Source: Bacillus sp. FJAT-49736
Lineage (GTDB): Bacteria > Bacillota > Bacilli > Bacillales > Bacillaceae_C
DNA: 64,000 bases
Assembly: GCF_018343615.1 (NCBI RefSeq)
Contig: NZ_JAGYPI010000004.1
Span: 187,588-251,587, forward strand
Reading direction: 5' to 3'
Position 1 is the stretch's first letter, and each line of letters starts with the position of its first letter. The translations under genes were made by a program, and so were the position numbers. Shown here piece by piece: positions 8,966 through 16,215 of this stretch. The notes under the pieces are model-generated. The model worked only from the letters and a program-made list of their open reading frames with translations, was not told the DNA's origin and did not search any database.

Positions 8966-9316
8966 TTATATATCAAACGGTGTTTTGCTTATTTCTAGAG
9001 CAACTGCCAGTTTACCATCATAACCATGGCCGGCAAGCAACAGGCGGTTATGTTCATCCACCTCAAAATGTGTGATTCCTTCTGCGTAAATCCAGCCTAT
9101 CTCCATTTTTATACCAACTCGGAAAGGACCATCTCCAGTAATTTTTCCATGCTCATATTTTACCTTTGCATTGCGGATATAAGCGCCTGCGGAAAAAAAG
9201 GACTCATTAAAGTGGGATGCATACGCTCCATTCGTCGTTTCCAAATGTATGTATACCTCTTGATTAGCAAATTCATTTATTTTTTCTTGCACTTTTACTG
9301 TATTAATTGGTTCCAT
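8966..9316 (-). CDS. yojF: YojF family protein (DUF1806)
   Basis: Cytoplasmic protein of 116 residues. It matches the small YojF family by length, by the QEVYIHLETTNGAYASH start and by position immediately upstream of the bacillithiol deacetylase. It has no signal peptide or membrane segment and appears to be a compact beta-rich fold. The strong site GAGGAGGGGAATTCCT precedes the ATG at 9316. Function is unknown; the conserved pairing with bshB2 suggests a role in thiol metabolism, which is an inference from context only. Confidence 0.78.
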   Translation of the reverse strand: MEPINTVKVQEKINEFANQEVYIHLETTNGAYASHFNESFFSAGAYIRNAKVKYEHGKITGDGPFRVGIKMEIGWIYAEGITHFEVDEHNRLLLAGHGYDGKLAVALEISKTPFDI

Positions 9317-9626
9317 AGGAATTCCCCTCCTCTGCTAAATGGGTGAACGATCTTTATTGATTTTGATTCTTATCAGAATGCGATAAATGTGATAATACAT
9401 AAATAAAGTATGTGAACATTTTACTAAAAATAGTAGCTGAATGCGAAAAATTAGCTCTAATTAGCGTTCTTTTTATAAACTGAGTTGATTTTCCCGTAAA
9501 AATCTAAGCATCGGTTTTTAGGTAAAATCCATACACTTATGCAGAAGAGATGCTCTGAAATAACCCTTCTTTCGGATTAATCCCAATGTACGAATTATGT
9601 AAACGAGTAATGCCCAAATTGAAAAA
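9317..9626. other. Intergenic region between pdxK end and yojF start
   Basis: AT-rich spacer of about 310 bp that must hold the yojF promoter (minus strand). No convincing open frame, RNA gene or repeat was seen apart from direct CGATAAATGTGATAA-like sequence near 9380. Confidence 0.4.
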
Positions 9627-9645
9627 GCGGGTGATTGTCACCCGC
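9627..9645 (-). terminator. Terminator of pdxK
   Basis: GCGGGTG (9627-9633) and CACCCGC (9639-9645) form a perfect 7-bp stem with a 5-nt loop. On the minus strand it is followed by TTTTTC, 14 bp after the pdxK stop. Confidence 0.85.
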
Positions 9646-9658
9646 CGGAGTAAAATAT

Positions 9659-10474
9659 TTATTTTGATGCAACAAAGCGAGTATACGCTCCGTGCATAAC
9701 TGGACCAACATATTGGTTTAATTTAAAGCCATGTTCAATAGCAGCTGTTACAAATTCTTTTGCAGTGTGAACAGCATCCTTCACAGCTGCACCTTTGGCA
9801 AGCTCTGCAGTGATAGCAGCTGCAAATGTACAGCCTGCACCATGATTGTAGGTTGTATCTAATTTTTCCTTTTCCAATAATATAAATTCGCTTCCATCAT
9901 AGAAAAGGTCTAGGGCCTTTTCATGTTGCAATTGTTTTCCACCTTTAATTACAACATTTTTAGCGCCTAATTCATGAATTTTAACCGCAGCTTCCTTCAT
10001 ATCATCAATGGTCTTGATTGGACCTGTTTTTGCCAATTGCCATGCTTCAAATAGGTTAGGAGTTACTACAGTTGCGCGTGGTATTAAAAGCTCACGCATT
10101 GCGTCTGTATTTTCCGGCTGCAATACCTCATCTTCCCCTTTACAAACCATAACGGGGTCAATAACCACTTTATCAAGCTTGTGCTCATCTATTTTGTTGG
10201 CTGCCAGCTCGATAATTTCAACTGATCCGAGCATTCCTGTTTTCATAGCGTCAATTCCTACTGACAAAATAGTTTCCAGTTGTGGTTCAACCGTTTTCAC
10301 ATCAATAGGGAACACATTATGATGCCAATTATTTTTAGGATCCATTGTAACGATGGATGTAATGGCAGTCATCCCATACACACCTAATTCTTGAAATGTC
10401 TTTAAGTCGGCCTGAAGTCCTGCTCCACCGCTTGTATCAGATCCAGCAAGCGTAAAGGTCTTTTTTAATGTCAT
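9659..10474 (-). CDS. pdxK: Pyridoxine/pyridoxal/hydroxymethylpyrimidine kinase PdxK
   Basis: Ribokinase-fold kinase of 271 residues, the length of B. subtilis PdxK (a ThiD homologue). It phosphorylates B6 vitamers and can act on hydroxymethylpyrimidine. Family marks: N-terminal TLAGSDTSGGAGLQADLKTF, the phosphate/ATP region around NHGAGCTFAAAI with the catalytic Cys/Asp-type GAGC loop, and DPVMVCKGE in the middle. The ATG at 10474 is preceded by GAGGAGGAAGC at 8 nt; the open frame runs on to 10498 but that part contains the ribosome binding site. Single-gene unit with its own promoter and terminator. Confidence 0.88.
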   Translation of the reverse strand: MTLKKTFTLAGSDTSGGAGLQADLKTFQELGVYGMTAITSIVTMDPKNNWHHNVFPIDVKTVEPQLETILSVGIDAMKTGMLGSVEIIELAANKIDEHKLDKVVIDPVMVCKGEDEVLQPENTDAMRELLIPRATVVTPNLFEAWQLAKTGPIKTIDDMKEAAVKIHELGAKNVVIKGGKQLQHEKALDLFYDGSEFILLEKEKLDTTYNHGAGCTFAAAITAELAKGAAVKDAVHTAKEFVTAAIEHGFKLNQYVGPVMHGAYTRFVASK

Positions 10475-10545
10475 TTTTGCTTCCTCCTCCATTACCAATG
10501 ATGGATGTTCAAATAGATTTGAATGATTTATGTACTTCCTACATT

Positions 10546-10574
10546 AGAATAAACCAAACATTTGGGAAAAACAA
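10546..10574 (-). promoter_or_regulatory. Probable sigma-A promoter of pdxK
   Basis: On the minus strand TTGTTT (10574-10569) and TATTCT (10551-10546) are separated by exactly 17 bp. They lie 72 bp upstream of the pdxK start. Confidence 0.5.
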
Positions 10575-10600
10575 TGGATACATGCTGTTATAAAAATGGC

Positions 10601-10635
10601 AAAAAAATAAGGATGGTCTTTTGTTAAGACCATCC
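10601..10635 (-). terminator. Leftward terminator with no annotated gene feeding it
   Basis: GGATGGTCTT (10611-10620) and AAGACCATCC (10626-10635) form a perfect 10-bp stem with a 5-nt loop. The minus strand then has seven T (10607-10601). It lies upstream of the pdxK promoter and would end a leftward transcript beginning within 10640-10800, where no coding sequence was found. Confidence 0.75.
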
Positions 10636-10732
10636 TACAAGAGGGGGGTTTCATCGTCTATCATCATTATGGACAGGGATTTAGCAAACTATACATCTAG
10701 TAATTAATTATTTTTATTTTTTTGAAAATAGC

Positions 10733-10761
10733 TTTACTTTATAATGTAAAACGTATACAAT
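10733..10761 (+). promoter_or_regulatory. Probable sigma-A promoter of the rsgA leader
   Basis: TTTACT (10733-10738) and TACAAT (10756-10761) with a 17-bp spacer. Start would be near 10768, about 40 bp before the leader ORF and almost 400 bp before rsgA. Confidence 0.5.
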
Positions 10762-10806
10762 ATGTTTGTTAAACAAATCAGACATTTTCCAAAGGAGGTA
10801 TGTATT

Positions 10807-10899
10807 ATGAAAGCAAATGTATATATGACTAATCAAAATAATTTCATAATGCAGTCCATGGAAAATAAAGAAGTAGATTTATTAGCATTAACAAACTAA
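10807..10899 (+). CDS. Leader peptide ORF upstream of rsgA (30 codons)
   Basis: A 30-codon ORF with an excellent ribosome binding site (AAAGGAGGT at 10791-10799, 8 nt before the ATG). The peptide starts MKANVYMTNQNN and ends LLALTN. It has no signal sequence and no similarity recognised. Codons 15-19 contain TGCAGTCCATGG (10850-10861), which pairs with the 5' arm of the hairpin that follows the ORF. The strong translation signal, small size and position before several terminator-like hairpins mark it as a regulatory leader ORF rather than an enzyme gene. Its first residues resemble those of the bmrCD leader at 20989 (MKVNILLNKN). The role is an inference from RNA pairing. Confidence 0.7.
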   Translation: MKANVYMTNQNNFIMQSMENKEVDLLALTN

Positions 10900-11022
10900 T
10901 TTGATCATGTTCATCATACCATGGGCTGCAATTCACAGGCTCATGGTTTTTATATTTTAGGGTGTTTTCTACCCTTTTTCAACAAAACCGTGCTAGCACG
11001 GTTATCTTTTTACCCTAAATGA
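10850..11022 (+). promoter_or_regulatory. Leader with terminator/antiterminator hairpins upstream of rsgA
   Basis: Terminator form: ACCATGGGCTG (10918-10928) pairs with CAGGCTCATGGT (10936-10947), then TTTTTATATTTT. Antiterminator form: TGCAGTCCATGG (10850-10861, inside the leader ORF) pairs with CCATGGGCTGCA (10919-10930) over 12 positions with one G-U pair, destroying the terminator. Three further hairpins follow: GGGT/ACCC plus five T (10960-10979), the perfect 18-bp palindrome AACCGTGCTAGCACGGTT (10986-11003) followed by ATCTTTTT, and ACCCT/AGGGT at about 11012-11026. This is the architecture of ribosome-mediated transcription attenuation. Confidence 0.65.
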
Positions 11023-11158
11023 GGGTAGTATTTATCGTTAATTTAGAGCCTCATGTGTGTATGTGAATAGGTTTATTCGAATGAAAAACCTATTGAACAT
11101 ATGCACAAGAGGTATTTTTTTTACCAAAATATTAATCCAAAAAACGGAGGAATTCTAA

Positions 11159-12217
11159 TTGAATTTAAAAGCTTTAGGTTGGAATGAATTTTTTGAAGAA
11201 GAGTTTTCACAGTATAAGGAACAGGGATATGAGGTTGGAAGAGTCGCACTAGAACATAAAAAAATTTATCGAGTGTTATCCGAGTATGGTGAACTTTTAG
11301 GTGAAGTATCGGGAAAGATGCGTTTTAATGCACTAGACCGTGGAGATTATCCGGCTGTTGGTGATTGGGTGGTAATATCTGCAAGACCAGAGGAGCAAAA
11401 GGCTACGATTCATGCTGTTTTACCTCGGAAAAGCAAATTTTCCAGAAAGGCTGCCGGTTTAACAACAGAAGAACAGATTGTCGCTTCTAATGTTGATACT
11501 ATCTTTCTTGTAAATGCCTTAAACGCTGATTTTAATGTAAGGCGTATTGAGCGTTATATTTTGTCTGCGTGGGAAAGTGGTGCAAATCCTGTAATTATTT
11601 TAAGCAAATCTGATTTATGTGAGGAAATAGAGGAGAAAATAGCCGAGGTAGAAACGGTAGCCTTTGGAATTCCTATTATTCCTATTAGTGCTGAAAAAAA
11701 TATAGGCTTAGATCAGCTAGCCCCTTATCTTGATGAAGGGCAGACTATTGCATTGCTCGGATCATCGGGTGTTGGAAAATCTACGTTGACGAATACATTA
11801 ATTGGGCACCAAAAACAACAAGTAAAAGAGGTTCGTGATGGCGACGATCGCGGACGTCATACAACAACCCATAGAGAAATGATCGTTCTCGAGCAGGGAG
11901 GTATTTTAATTGATACCCCTGGAATGAGAGAGCTGCAGCTATGGGAAGCAGATGAGGGATTAAGTCACAGCTTTTCCGATGTAGAATCCTTTGCAGAGCA
12001 ATGCAAATTTAGAGATTGCAAGCATCAGAAGGAACCGGGATGTGCGATCCAACAAGCAATTTCTGATGGATCATTGGATATAGACCGTTATAACAGCTAT
12101 GTAAAACTGCAAAAAGAGCTTGCTTATTTAGAGAGAAAAGAGAACCAACGTGCAGCATTAGCAGAAAAAGCAAAATGGAAGCAAATCTCTAATAATCAGA
12201 AGAAGGTAAAGTATTGA
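11159..12217 (+). CDS. rsgA: Ribosome small-subunit-dependent GTPase A (RsgA family)
   Basis: Circularly permuted GTPase that acts in late maturation of the 30S ribosomal subunit. It has an N-terminal OB fold (about 30-105). The G motifs come in permuted order: SKSD (G4), GSSGVGKST (G1, near 201-209), the GRHTTTHRE G2 region and DTPGMREL (G3). A C-terminal zinc module carries C-x4-C-x-H and PGC (FRDCKHQKEPGC). At 352 residues it is longer than the classical YloQ/RsgA (about 300), and it is not in the ylo cluster context. It is therefore probably a second paralogue of the family. Starts at TTG 11159 after ACGGAGG. Expression appears to be gated by the leader upstream. A terminator follows. Confidence 0.88.
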   Translation: MNLKALGWNEFFEEEFSQYKEQGYEVGRVALEHKKIYRVLSEYGELLGEVSGKMRFNALDRGDYPAVGDWVVISARPEEQKATIHAVLPRKSKFSRKAAGLTTEEQIVASNVDTIFLVNALNADFNVRRIERYILSAWESGANPVIILSKSDLCEEIEEKIAEVETVAFGIPIIPISAEKNIGLDQLAPYLDEGQTIALLGSSGVGKSTLTNTLIGHQKQQVKEVRDGDDRGRHTTTHREMIVLEQGGILIDTPGMRELQLWEADEGLSHSFSDVESFAEQCKFRDCKHQKEPGCAIQQAISDGSLDIDRYNSYVKLQKELAYLERKENQRAALAEKAKWKQISNNQKKVKY

Positions 12218-12227
12218 AGAAGGTATT

Positions 12228-12258
12228 AAAAAGCTTGGCAGAATGCTAAGCTTTTTTT
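12228..12258 (+). terminator. Terminator of rsgA
   Basis: AAAAAGCTT and AAGCTTTTT pair, with GCA/TGC in the inner part, followed by a T run. Confidence 0.85.
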
Positions 12259-12355
12259 AACGAAGTTTTTGTCTGATGGAAGTTCTAACTTTGAATTAGT
12301 AAATGTTTTCTGACAGGAAGGTACGTTTCCTATAGCTGTAGAAGTAATTATTATG

Positions 12356-12524
12356 AAAGGCTCTTTTCGTAAACTTTGTTGCGATTGGACCTTAATAATG
12401 GTCAAATACTTAAGTTTCTAGGCAATTTTCACATATGTACTTACGACAAGATGCCACCAAGCATTTAGTTATACGGCAAGATGAACTTCTACGAAAACAA
12501 TAATATATGCGAAAATAGCCTTAT
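12356..12524. repeat. Dispersed repeat family 1 copy
   Basis: Starts AAAGGCTCTTTTCGTAAACT and ends ATGCGAAAATAGCCTT, so the ends are imperfect inverted repeats. Blocks GGACCTTAATAATGG and TTTCTAGGCAATTTT match the copy at 3725. It lies between the rsgA terminator and the VOC gene and fills most of that 330-bp gap. Confidence 0.65.
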
Positions 12525-12547
12525 TAAAATATAAAGGGGAATATAAT

Positions 12548-12952
12548 ATGCTTCACCACATCGAAATATATGTCTCGGATCTTGAGCAAACTACGAAATT
12601 TTGGGATTGGTTTTTAACAAAACTAGGCTATCAGGTTTATCAAAAGTGGGACAAGGGGATCAGCTGGAAACATGAATCCACTTATATCGTATTTGTTCAA
12701 GCCGATAAAAAATACTTAGATATCCCATATCACCGCTGCAGAGTAGGGTTAAATCATCTAGCATTCCGGGCAAAATCAAGACAGCAAGTAGATGATATTA
12801 CATTGGAGCTTAAGGAGAAAGGGATAAAAATTCTTTATTCAGACCGGCATCCATTTGCTGGTGGTCCATCCTATTATGCCGTTTATTTTGAAGATCCCGA
12901 TCGTATTAAAGTGGAATTGGTTGCTCCGGGAGAGGGAGAAGAACAAAGATGA
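12548..12952 (+). CDS. VOC-superfamily (glyoxalase/bleomycin-resistance fold) protein
   Basis: Cytoplasmic protein of 134 residues built from two beta-alpha-beta-beta-beta modules. It begins MLHHIEIYVSDLEQTTKFWDWFL and ends with the second metal-ligand-type strand YYAVYFEDPDRIKVELV. Likely metal ligands are His4, the His in LNHLAF and the Glu in KVELV. The family includes glyoxalases, fosfomycin-resistance enzymes and dioxygenases; the substrate here is unknown. AAAGGGGA precedes the ATG. Its stop overlaps the mobA start (ATGA), so it is the first gene of the molybdenum-cofactor operon, but that does not prove a role in the pathway. Confidence 0.8.
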   Translation: MLHHIEIYVSDLEQTTKFWDWFLTKLGYQVYQKWDKGISWKHESTYIVFVQADKKYLDIPYHRCRVGLNHLAFRAKSRQQVDDITLELKEKGIKILYSDRHPFAGGPSYYAVYFEDPDRIKVELVAPGEGEEQR

Positions 12953-13557
12953 AAACGGTGATTTTGGCTGGTGGGAAATCAAGACGAATGGGCCAAAATA
13001 AAGCGCTGCTTCCTCTAGGAGAAAAAAGCATTATCCAACGATTAGTAGAAGATTTCACCACTATTTCAGAAGAGATTATTATTATTGCGAATATACCTGA
13101 AATATATAGTAACCTTGGGATACGAATATTTTCGGATGCGGAGAAATTCAAAGGGGATGGACCCTTAGCAGGAATTTATACCGGGTTAGACGTAGCAAAT
13201 ACTGCATGCTTATTTATTGCTTGTGATATGCCTTTTGCATCTCCTGCATTAGGAGAATTTATGAAAGAGGTATTAGAAAATAGCAAAGTGGATGTGGTAA
13301 TTCCATCATATAAAGGAAGAATCCATCCCCTATTCGGTGTCTATCATCATAGAATTAAGTCCCACATTAACGAGCTTCTTTTAAATGATAAAAGAAAAAT
13401 GTCACAGCTTATAAATGAAGTGAATGCTAAAATAATAGAAAAACAAGATATTCCGATTGATTTACAGGATAAGTGGGAATATTGCCTTTGGAACATGAAT
13501 ACAATGGAAGATTATCAGAAGGCTTTAGAATTTTATAAAAATAAAAACAGGCTTTAG
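12949..13557 (+). CDS. mobA: Molybdenum cofactor guanylyltransferase MobA
   Basis: Transfers GMP from GTP to molybdopterin to make the bis-MGD form of the cofactor. The 202-residue nucleotidyltransferase fold shows the signature LAGGKSRRMGQNKALLPLG at the N terminus, the GPLAGIYTGL motif, and CDMPFASP with the metal-binding Asp. The ATG overlaps the VOC stop. moaE follows with its ribosome binding site on the mobA stop codon. The operon supplies cofactor finishing steps; moaA, moaC, mogA and moeA are not here. Confidence 0.9.
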   Translation: MKTVILAGGKSRRMGQNKALLPLGEKSIIQRLVEDFTTISEEIIIIANIPEIYSNLGIRIFSDAEKFKGDGPLAGIYTGLDVANTACLFIACDMPFASPALGEFMKEVLENSKVDVVIPSYKGRIHPLFGVYHHRIKSHINELLLNDKRKMSQLINEVNAKIIEKQDIPIDLQDKWEYCLWNMNTMEDYQKALEFYKNKNRL

Positions 13558-13568
13558 AGGTGACAAAA

Positions 13569-14033
13569 GTGAATTTCCAAATTACAAGGGATCCGATTGA
13601 TATAGAGAAAGTAGTTCAAAGAGTTGTTCAAAGAGAGGCGGGTGCTATTACTACTTTCATAGGAACAGTAAGGGAGCTCACTTATGGAAGGAGAACATTG
13701 TATCTGGAATATGAAGCATATGAATCAATGGCTCTCAAGAAGCTTGAACAAATAGGAATGGAAATTACGGAAAAATGGCCACTTTCCAAAACAGCTATTA
13801 CTCATCGTATCGGCAGATTAGAAATTACAGACATCGCTGTGGTCATTGCTATCTCCACTCCGCACCGGGCAGAAAGCTATGAAGCCAACCGCTATGCAAT
13901 CGAACGGATAAAAGAAGTGGTCCCTATCTGGAAAAAAGAGCATTGGGAGGATGGAGAAGAGTGGATTGGCAATCAATTAGGTACAAAAAAATATATAGAA
14001 GGAAAGCCGGGAGAGGATGAGCTTCATGAATAA
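13569..14033 (+). CDS. moaE: Molybdopterin synthase catalytic subunit MoaE
   Basis: Large subunit of molybdopterin synthase, which converts precursor Z (cPMP) to molybdopterin using sulfur carried by MoaD. The 154-residue protein has the typical GAITTFIGTVRELTYGR start, the LEYEAYESMA helix, HRIGRLEI, STPHRAESYEANRYAIERIKEVVPIWKKE and the active-site Lys region. The GTG at 13569 is chosen because AGAGGTG (13556-13562) lies 6 nt upstream. The GTG at 13560 lies inside that site, though it is in frame. moaD overlaps its 3' end by 8 bp. Confidence 0.9.
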   Translation: MNFQITRDPIDIEKVVQRVVQREAGAITTFIGTVRELTYGRRTLYLEYEAYESMALKKLEQIGMEITEKWPLSKTAITHRIGRLEITDIAVVIAISTPHRAESYEANRYAIERIKEVVPIWKKEHWEDGEEWIGNQLGTKKYIEGKPGEDELHE

Positions 14034-14259
14034 AATATTGTTATTTGCCCAGTTGCGTGATCAGGTAGGAAAACAAGAATTATATTTGGATTTCAAAGGT
14101 AAAACCGTTAAGGAATTAAAGAAAATAATGCAAGAATCCTATTCTTTTAATGATTTAGATAGTGTGATGATAGCAATTAATGAAGAATTCGTCAGCGAGG
14201 AAGAAATTATTCAAGAAGGAGATACTATTGCCTTTATACCGCCTGTCAGCGGGGGATGA
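14026..14259 (+). CDS. moaD: Molybdopterin synthase sulfur-carrier subunit MoaD
   Basis: Ubiquitin-fold sulfur carrier of 77 residues. The C-terminal PPVSGG with the terminal Gly-Gly is the site adenylated by MoeB and thiocarboxylated. The start at 14026 is preferred over ATG 14017 because GGAGAGG lies 9 nt before it but only touches the other ATG. It overlaps moaE and is followed 23 bp later by the adenylyltransferase that activates it, so the functional pair is adjacent. Confidence 0.9.
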   Translation: MNKILLFAQLRDQVGKQELYLDFKGKTVKELKKIMQESYSFNDLDSVMIAINEEFVSEEEIIQEGDTIAFIPPVSGG

Positions 14260-14282
14260 TCATGTTGGAAGGAAGAGTATAG

Positions 14283-15299
14283 ATGGATAGATATTCACGG
14301 CAAACATTGTTTGCACCAATCGGACTAGAAGGACAAAGAAAAATAAGAGAGAAGCATGTTTTAATCATAGGTACGGGCGCATTAGGCTCCAATATTGCGG
14401 AAATGCTTACAAGAGCTGGGGTTGGGAAATTAACGATCATTGACCGTGATTATGTGGAAGAAAGTAATTTGCAACGTCAGCTTTTATATACTGAAGACGA
14501 CGCCAAGCATAGGATGCCAAAAGCCGAAGCAGCGAAAATAAGGCTGAACGAGATTAATAGCGAAGTGGTTGTATATTCTATTGTAGCGGAAGCAGATGCA
14601 CAGCTACTAGAAAAGATAGCTCCGGAAATAGATTTAATCATGGATGGCACCGATAATTTTGATACACGCTTTATACTAAATGATATCGCACATAAATTTC
14701 ATATCCCGTGGATATTTGGGTCATGTGTCGGCAGCTATGGTTCCACTTTTACTATAATTCCAGGGAATACTCCATGCTTTCAATGCTTGTTGAAGAAACT
14801 GCCGATGAAGGGTCAGACCTGTGACACAACGGGAATAATTGCTCCAACAGTTCAAATGGTCACCGCTTTTCAAACAACAGAGGCATTGAAGCTATTATCC
14901 GATAATGTAGATGCATTAAGGAATACGTATGTAACCTTTGATTTATGGCAGAATCAAACCTTATCTATTAAGGCAAACACAATGAAAAATCCTAATTGCC
15001 CTACTTGCGGACATCATCCATCGTATCCATATCTTGATTATGAGAAAAGTACCAAAACAGCAGTTCTTTGCGGGAGAAATACGATTCAAATTAGACCGGG
15101 GAGCTCCGCTAATATATCTTTAGGAGATCTCTTCAATCAATGGAAGAAAGCAGGATACGAAGTAAGTGCAAACCCTTATCTCATATCGGTAAGGAAGGAA
15201 GAGCATCGCATGGTTCTGTTCAAGGATGGAAGAGCATTAATTCATGGAACAAATGATGTGGTTGTGGCAAAAAGGCTGTATCACTCTTTAATGGGTTAA
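14283..15299 (+). CDS. moeB: MoaD-activating adenylyltransferase MoeB (ThiF/MoeB/HesA family)
   Basis: E1-like enzyme that adenylates the C-terminal glycine of MoaD. It has a Rossmann ATP site (GTGALGSNIAEML), the RDYVEESNLQRQ loop with the conserved Arg, DGTDNFDTRF, and the zinc pairs CFQCLLKK and CPTCGHH. At 338 residues it carries an extra C-terminal domain of about 90 residues beyond the E1 core, as in other Bacillus MoeB/ThiF proteins. Assignment to MoeB rather than ThiF rests on the moaE-moaD neighbours. It is the last gene of the operon; a dispersed repeat follows without a clear terminator. Confidence 0.85.
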   Translation: MDRYSRQTLFAPIGLEGQRKIREKHVLIIGTGALGSNIAEMLTRAGVGKLTIIDRDYVEESNLQRQLLYTEDDAKHRMPKAEAAKIRLNEINSEVVVYSIVAEADAQLLEKIAPEIDLIMDGTDNFDTRFILNDIAHKFHIPWIFGSCVGSYGSTFTIIPGNTPCFQCLLKKLPMKGQTCDTTGIIAPTVQMVTAFQTTEALKLLSDNVDALRNTYVTFDLWQNQTLSIKANTMKNPNCPTCGHHPSYPYLDYEKSTKTAVLCGRNTIQIRPGSSANISLGDLFNQWKKAGYEVSANPYLISVRKEEHRMVLFKDGRALIHGTNDVVVAKRLYHSLMG

Positions 15300-15315
15300 T
15301 AGATGTTAATTCTTA

Positions 15316-15467
15316 TAGGCTATAGCTTTTCGTATATCGTTACAATTTTTTATTATGCGTAGTTTCGGGGCATCTTTTCTAAAAAAGCTAATGGTTTCCT
15401 AACCTAGATATGGATGGTTATAACGCTTCCGTCTACAAAGGAAACAAAGTATAAGCAAATATCCTTT
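15316..15467. repeat. Dispersed repeat family 1, short (about 150 bp) copy
   Basis: Contains the shared blocks GCTTTTCGTATAT, TTTCGGGGCATCTTTTCT, AACCTAGATATGGATGGTTA and GTCTACAAAGGAAACAAAGT. It matches the copy at 26015 over nearly its full length. Confidence 0.65.
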
Positions 15468-15473
15468 AGAAAA

Positions 15474-15497
15474 AGCGGTCCGTTTATTAGGACCGCT
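15474..15497 (-). terminator. Terminator of the stress-protein gene
   Basis: AGCGGTCC and GGACCGCT form a perfect 8-bp stem. On the minus strand it is followed by TTTTTC. Confidence 0.85.
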
Positions 15498-15505
15498 AAT
15501 CTTAT

Positions 15506-15859
15506 TTATACAATGGTATATGGAGGTTCATCCATCCGTATTTCAGAAGCAATGACAACTAATTTCCCCTCATCCAGCACTTCTTCATATTTTTCTGCCT
15601 CCATTTTACTTAAGCCGAGAGCTTTCATCTTTGAACGGAGCTCATCACCGCGTTTTTTAAACACATTTCCAAAGGAATCTAGTATTCCTTGTTCTTCAAT
15701 ACCTACACTACCAGTGTTGGTAGCATCGGTTAAGTCCTTTGAACGCCCTTTTTGGTGGGCAAAAATATACACATTTTCTTTTCGGTAACCTTCATTTTGC
15801 AATTCACTCACTAGGTTGGATGCGTCAAGTCCATTTTCTGCAACTTTTACTGTATACAT
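15506..15859 (-). CDS. General stress protein, YflT-like (17M) domain
   Basis: Small cytoplasmic protein of 117 residues. The N-terminal YflT-type domain (MYTVKVAENGLDASNLVSELQNEGY..NVYIFAH) is followed by a charged helical segment (KKRGDELRSKMKALGLSKMEAEKYEEVLDEGKLVV). The family includes sigma-B-dependent heat and salt stress proteins of unknown biochemical function. The ATG at 15859 has AAGGAGGAGATAT upstream; the longer open frame to 15922 has no site. Divergent from the repeat/parS region. No sigma-B promoter was identified with confidence. Confidence 0.75.
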   Translation of the reverse strand: MYTVKVAENGLDASNLVSELQNEGYRKENVYIFAHQKGRSKDLTDATNTGSVGIEEQGILDSFGNVFKKRGDELRSKMKALGLSKMEAEKYEEVLDEGKLVVIASEIRMDEPPYTIV

Positions 15860-15949
15860 TATATCTCCTCCTTGGTGAGGTGCCTGCCACCTCGAATTAG
15901 TATGTATATAACCTGTTTGCACAACTATTAAACATCTTTTTTAGGTGTC

Positions 15950-16111
15950 TTCATATAGAGTGTAGCTTTTCGTATATGGTTTAACATACTAACTGTTAGG
16001 CTTGGTTCCTTGGTATCTTATCTTAAAAAAATTATGGATGCTTAACTTAATTACAGATGTTCATAAAGTTTTCATCTATATAAGCAACGATGTTTAAGAA
16101 AAGAGCTTTTA
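15950..16111. repeat. Dispersed repeat family 1, diverged copy
   Basis: Begins TAGCTTTTCGTATATGG and ends AGCAACGATGTTTAAGAAAAGAGCTTTT. These match the two ends of the other copies; the centre is more degenerate. It abuts the parS-like site. Confidence 0.55.
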
Positions 16112-16114
16112 AAA

Positions 16115-16154
16115 TTCGACAATTTCCTACAAGTTCCACGTGAAACATGTCGAA
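16115..16154. promoter_or_regulatory. Inverted pair of Spo0A boxes flanking the parS-like site
   Basis: TTCGACA (16115-16121) and TGTCGAA (16148-16154) are perfect matches to the Spo0A box core, in opposite orientation. They sit inside a perfect 10-bp inverted repeat (AAATTCGACA at 16112-16121, TGTCGAATTT at 16148-16157) with 26 bp between. They lie 60-100 bp upstream of ywdI. Confidence 0.5.
16132..16147. other. parS: parS-like ParB (Spo0J) binding site
   Basis: AGTTCCACGTGAAACA matches the Bacillus parS consensus TGTTCCACGTGAAACA at 15 of 16 positions; only the first base differs. parS sites nucleate ParB-CTP clamps and SMC loading in the origin-proximal part of the chromosome. Its intergenic position in the origin-proximal ywd arc (by B. 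subtilis synteny) fits. Confidence 0.8.
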
Positions 16155-16215
16155 TTTATGGTGTTAGAAAAATTATGTTAAAATGAGAGTAATATAAAAT
16201 AAGGAGTTAATCGAA

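Noticed and set aside
12949-15299. Complete molybdenum cofactor island
   Set aside because: Only the VOC gene, mobA, moaE, moaD and moeB are present; no moaA, moaC, moeA or molybdate transporter, so only a partial operon is claimed.
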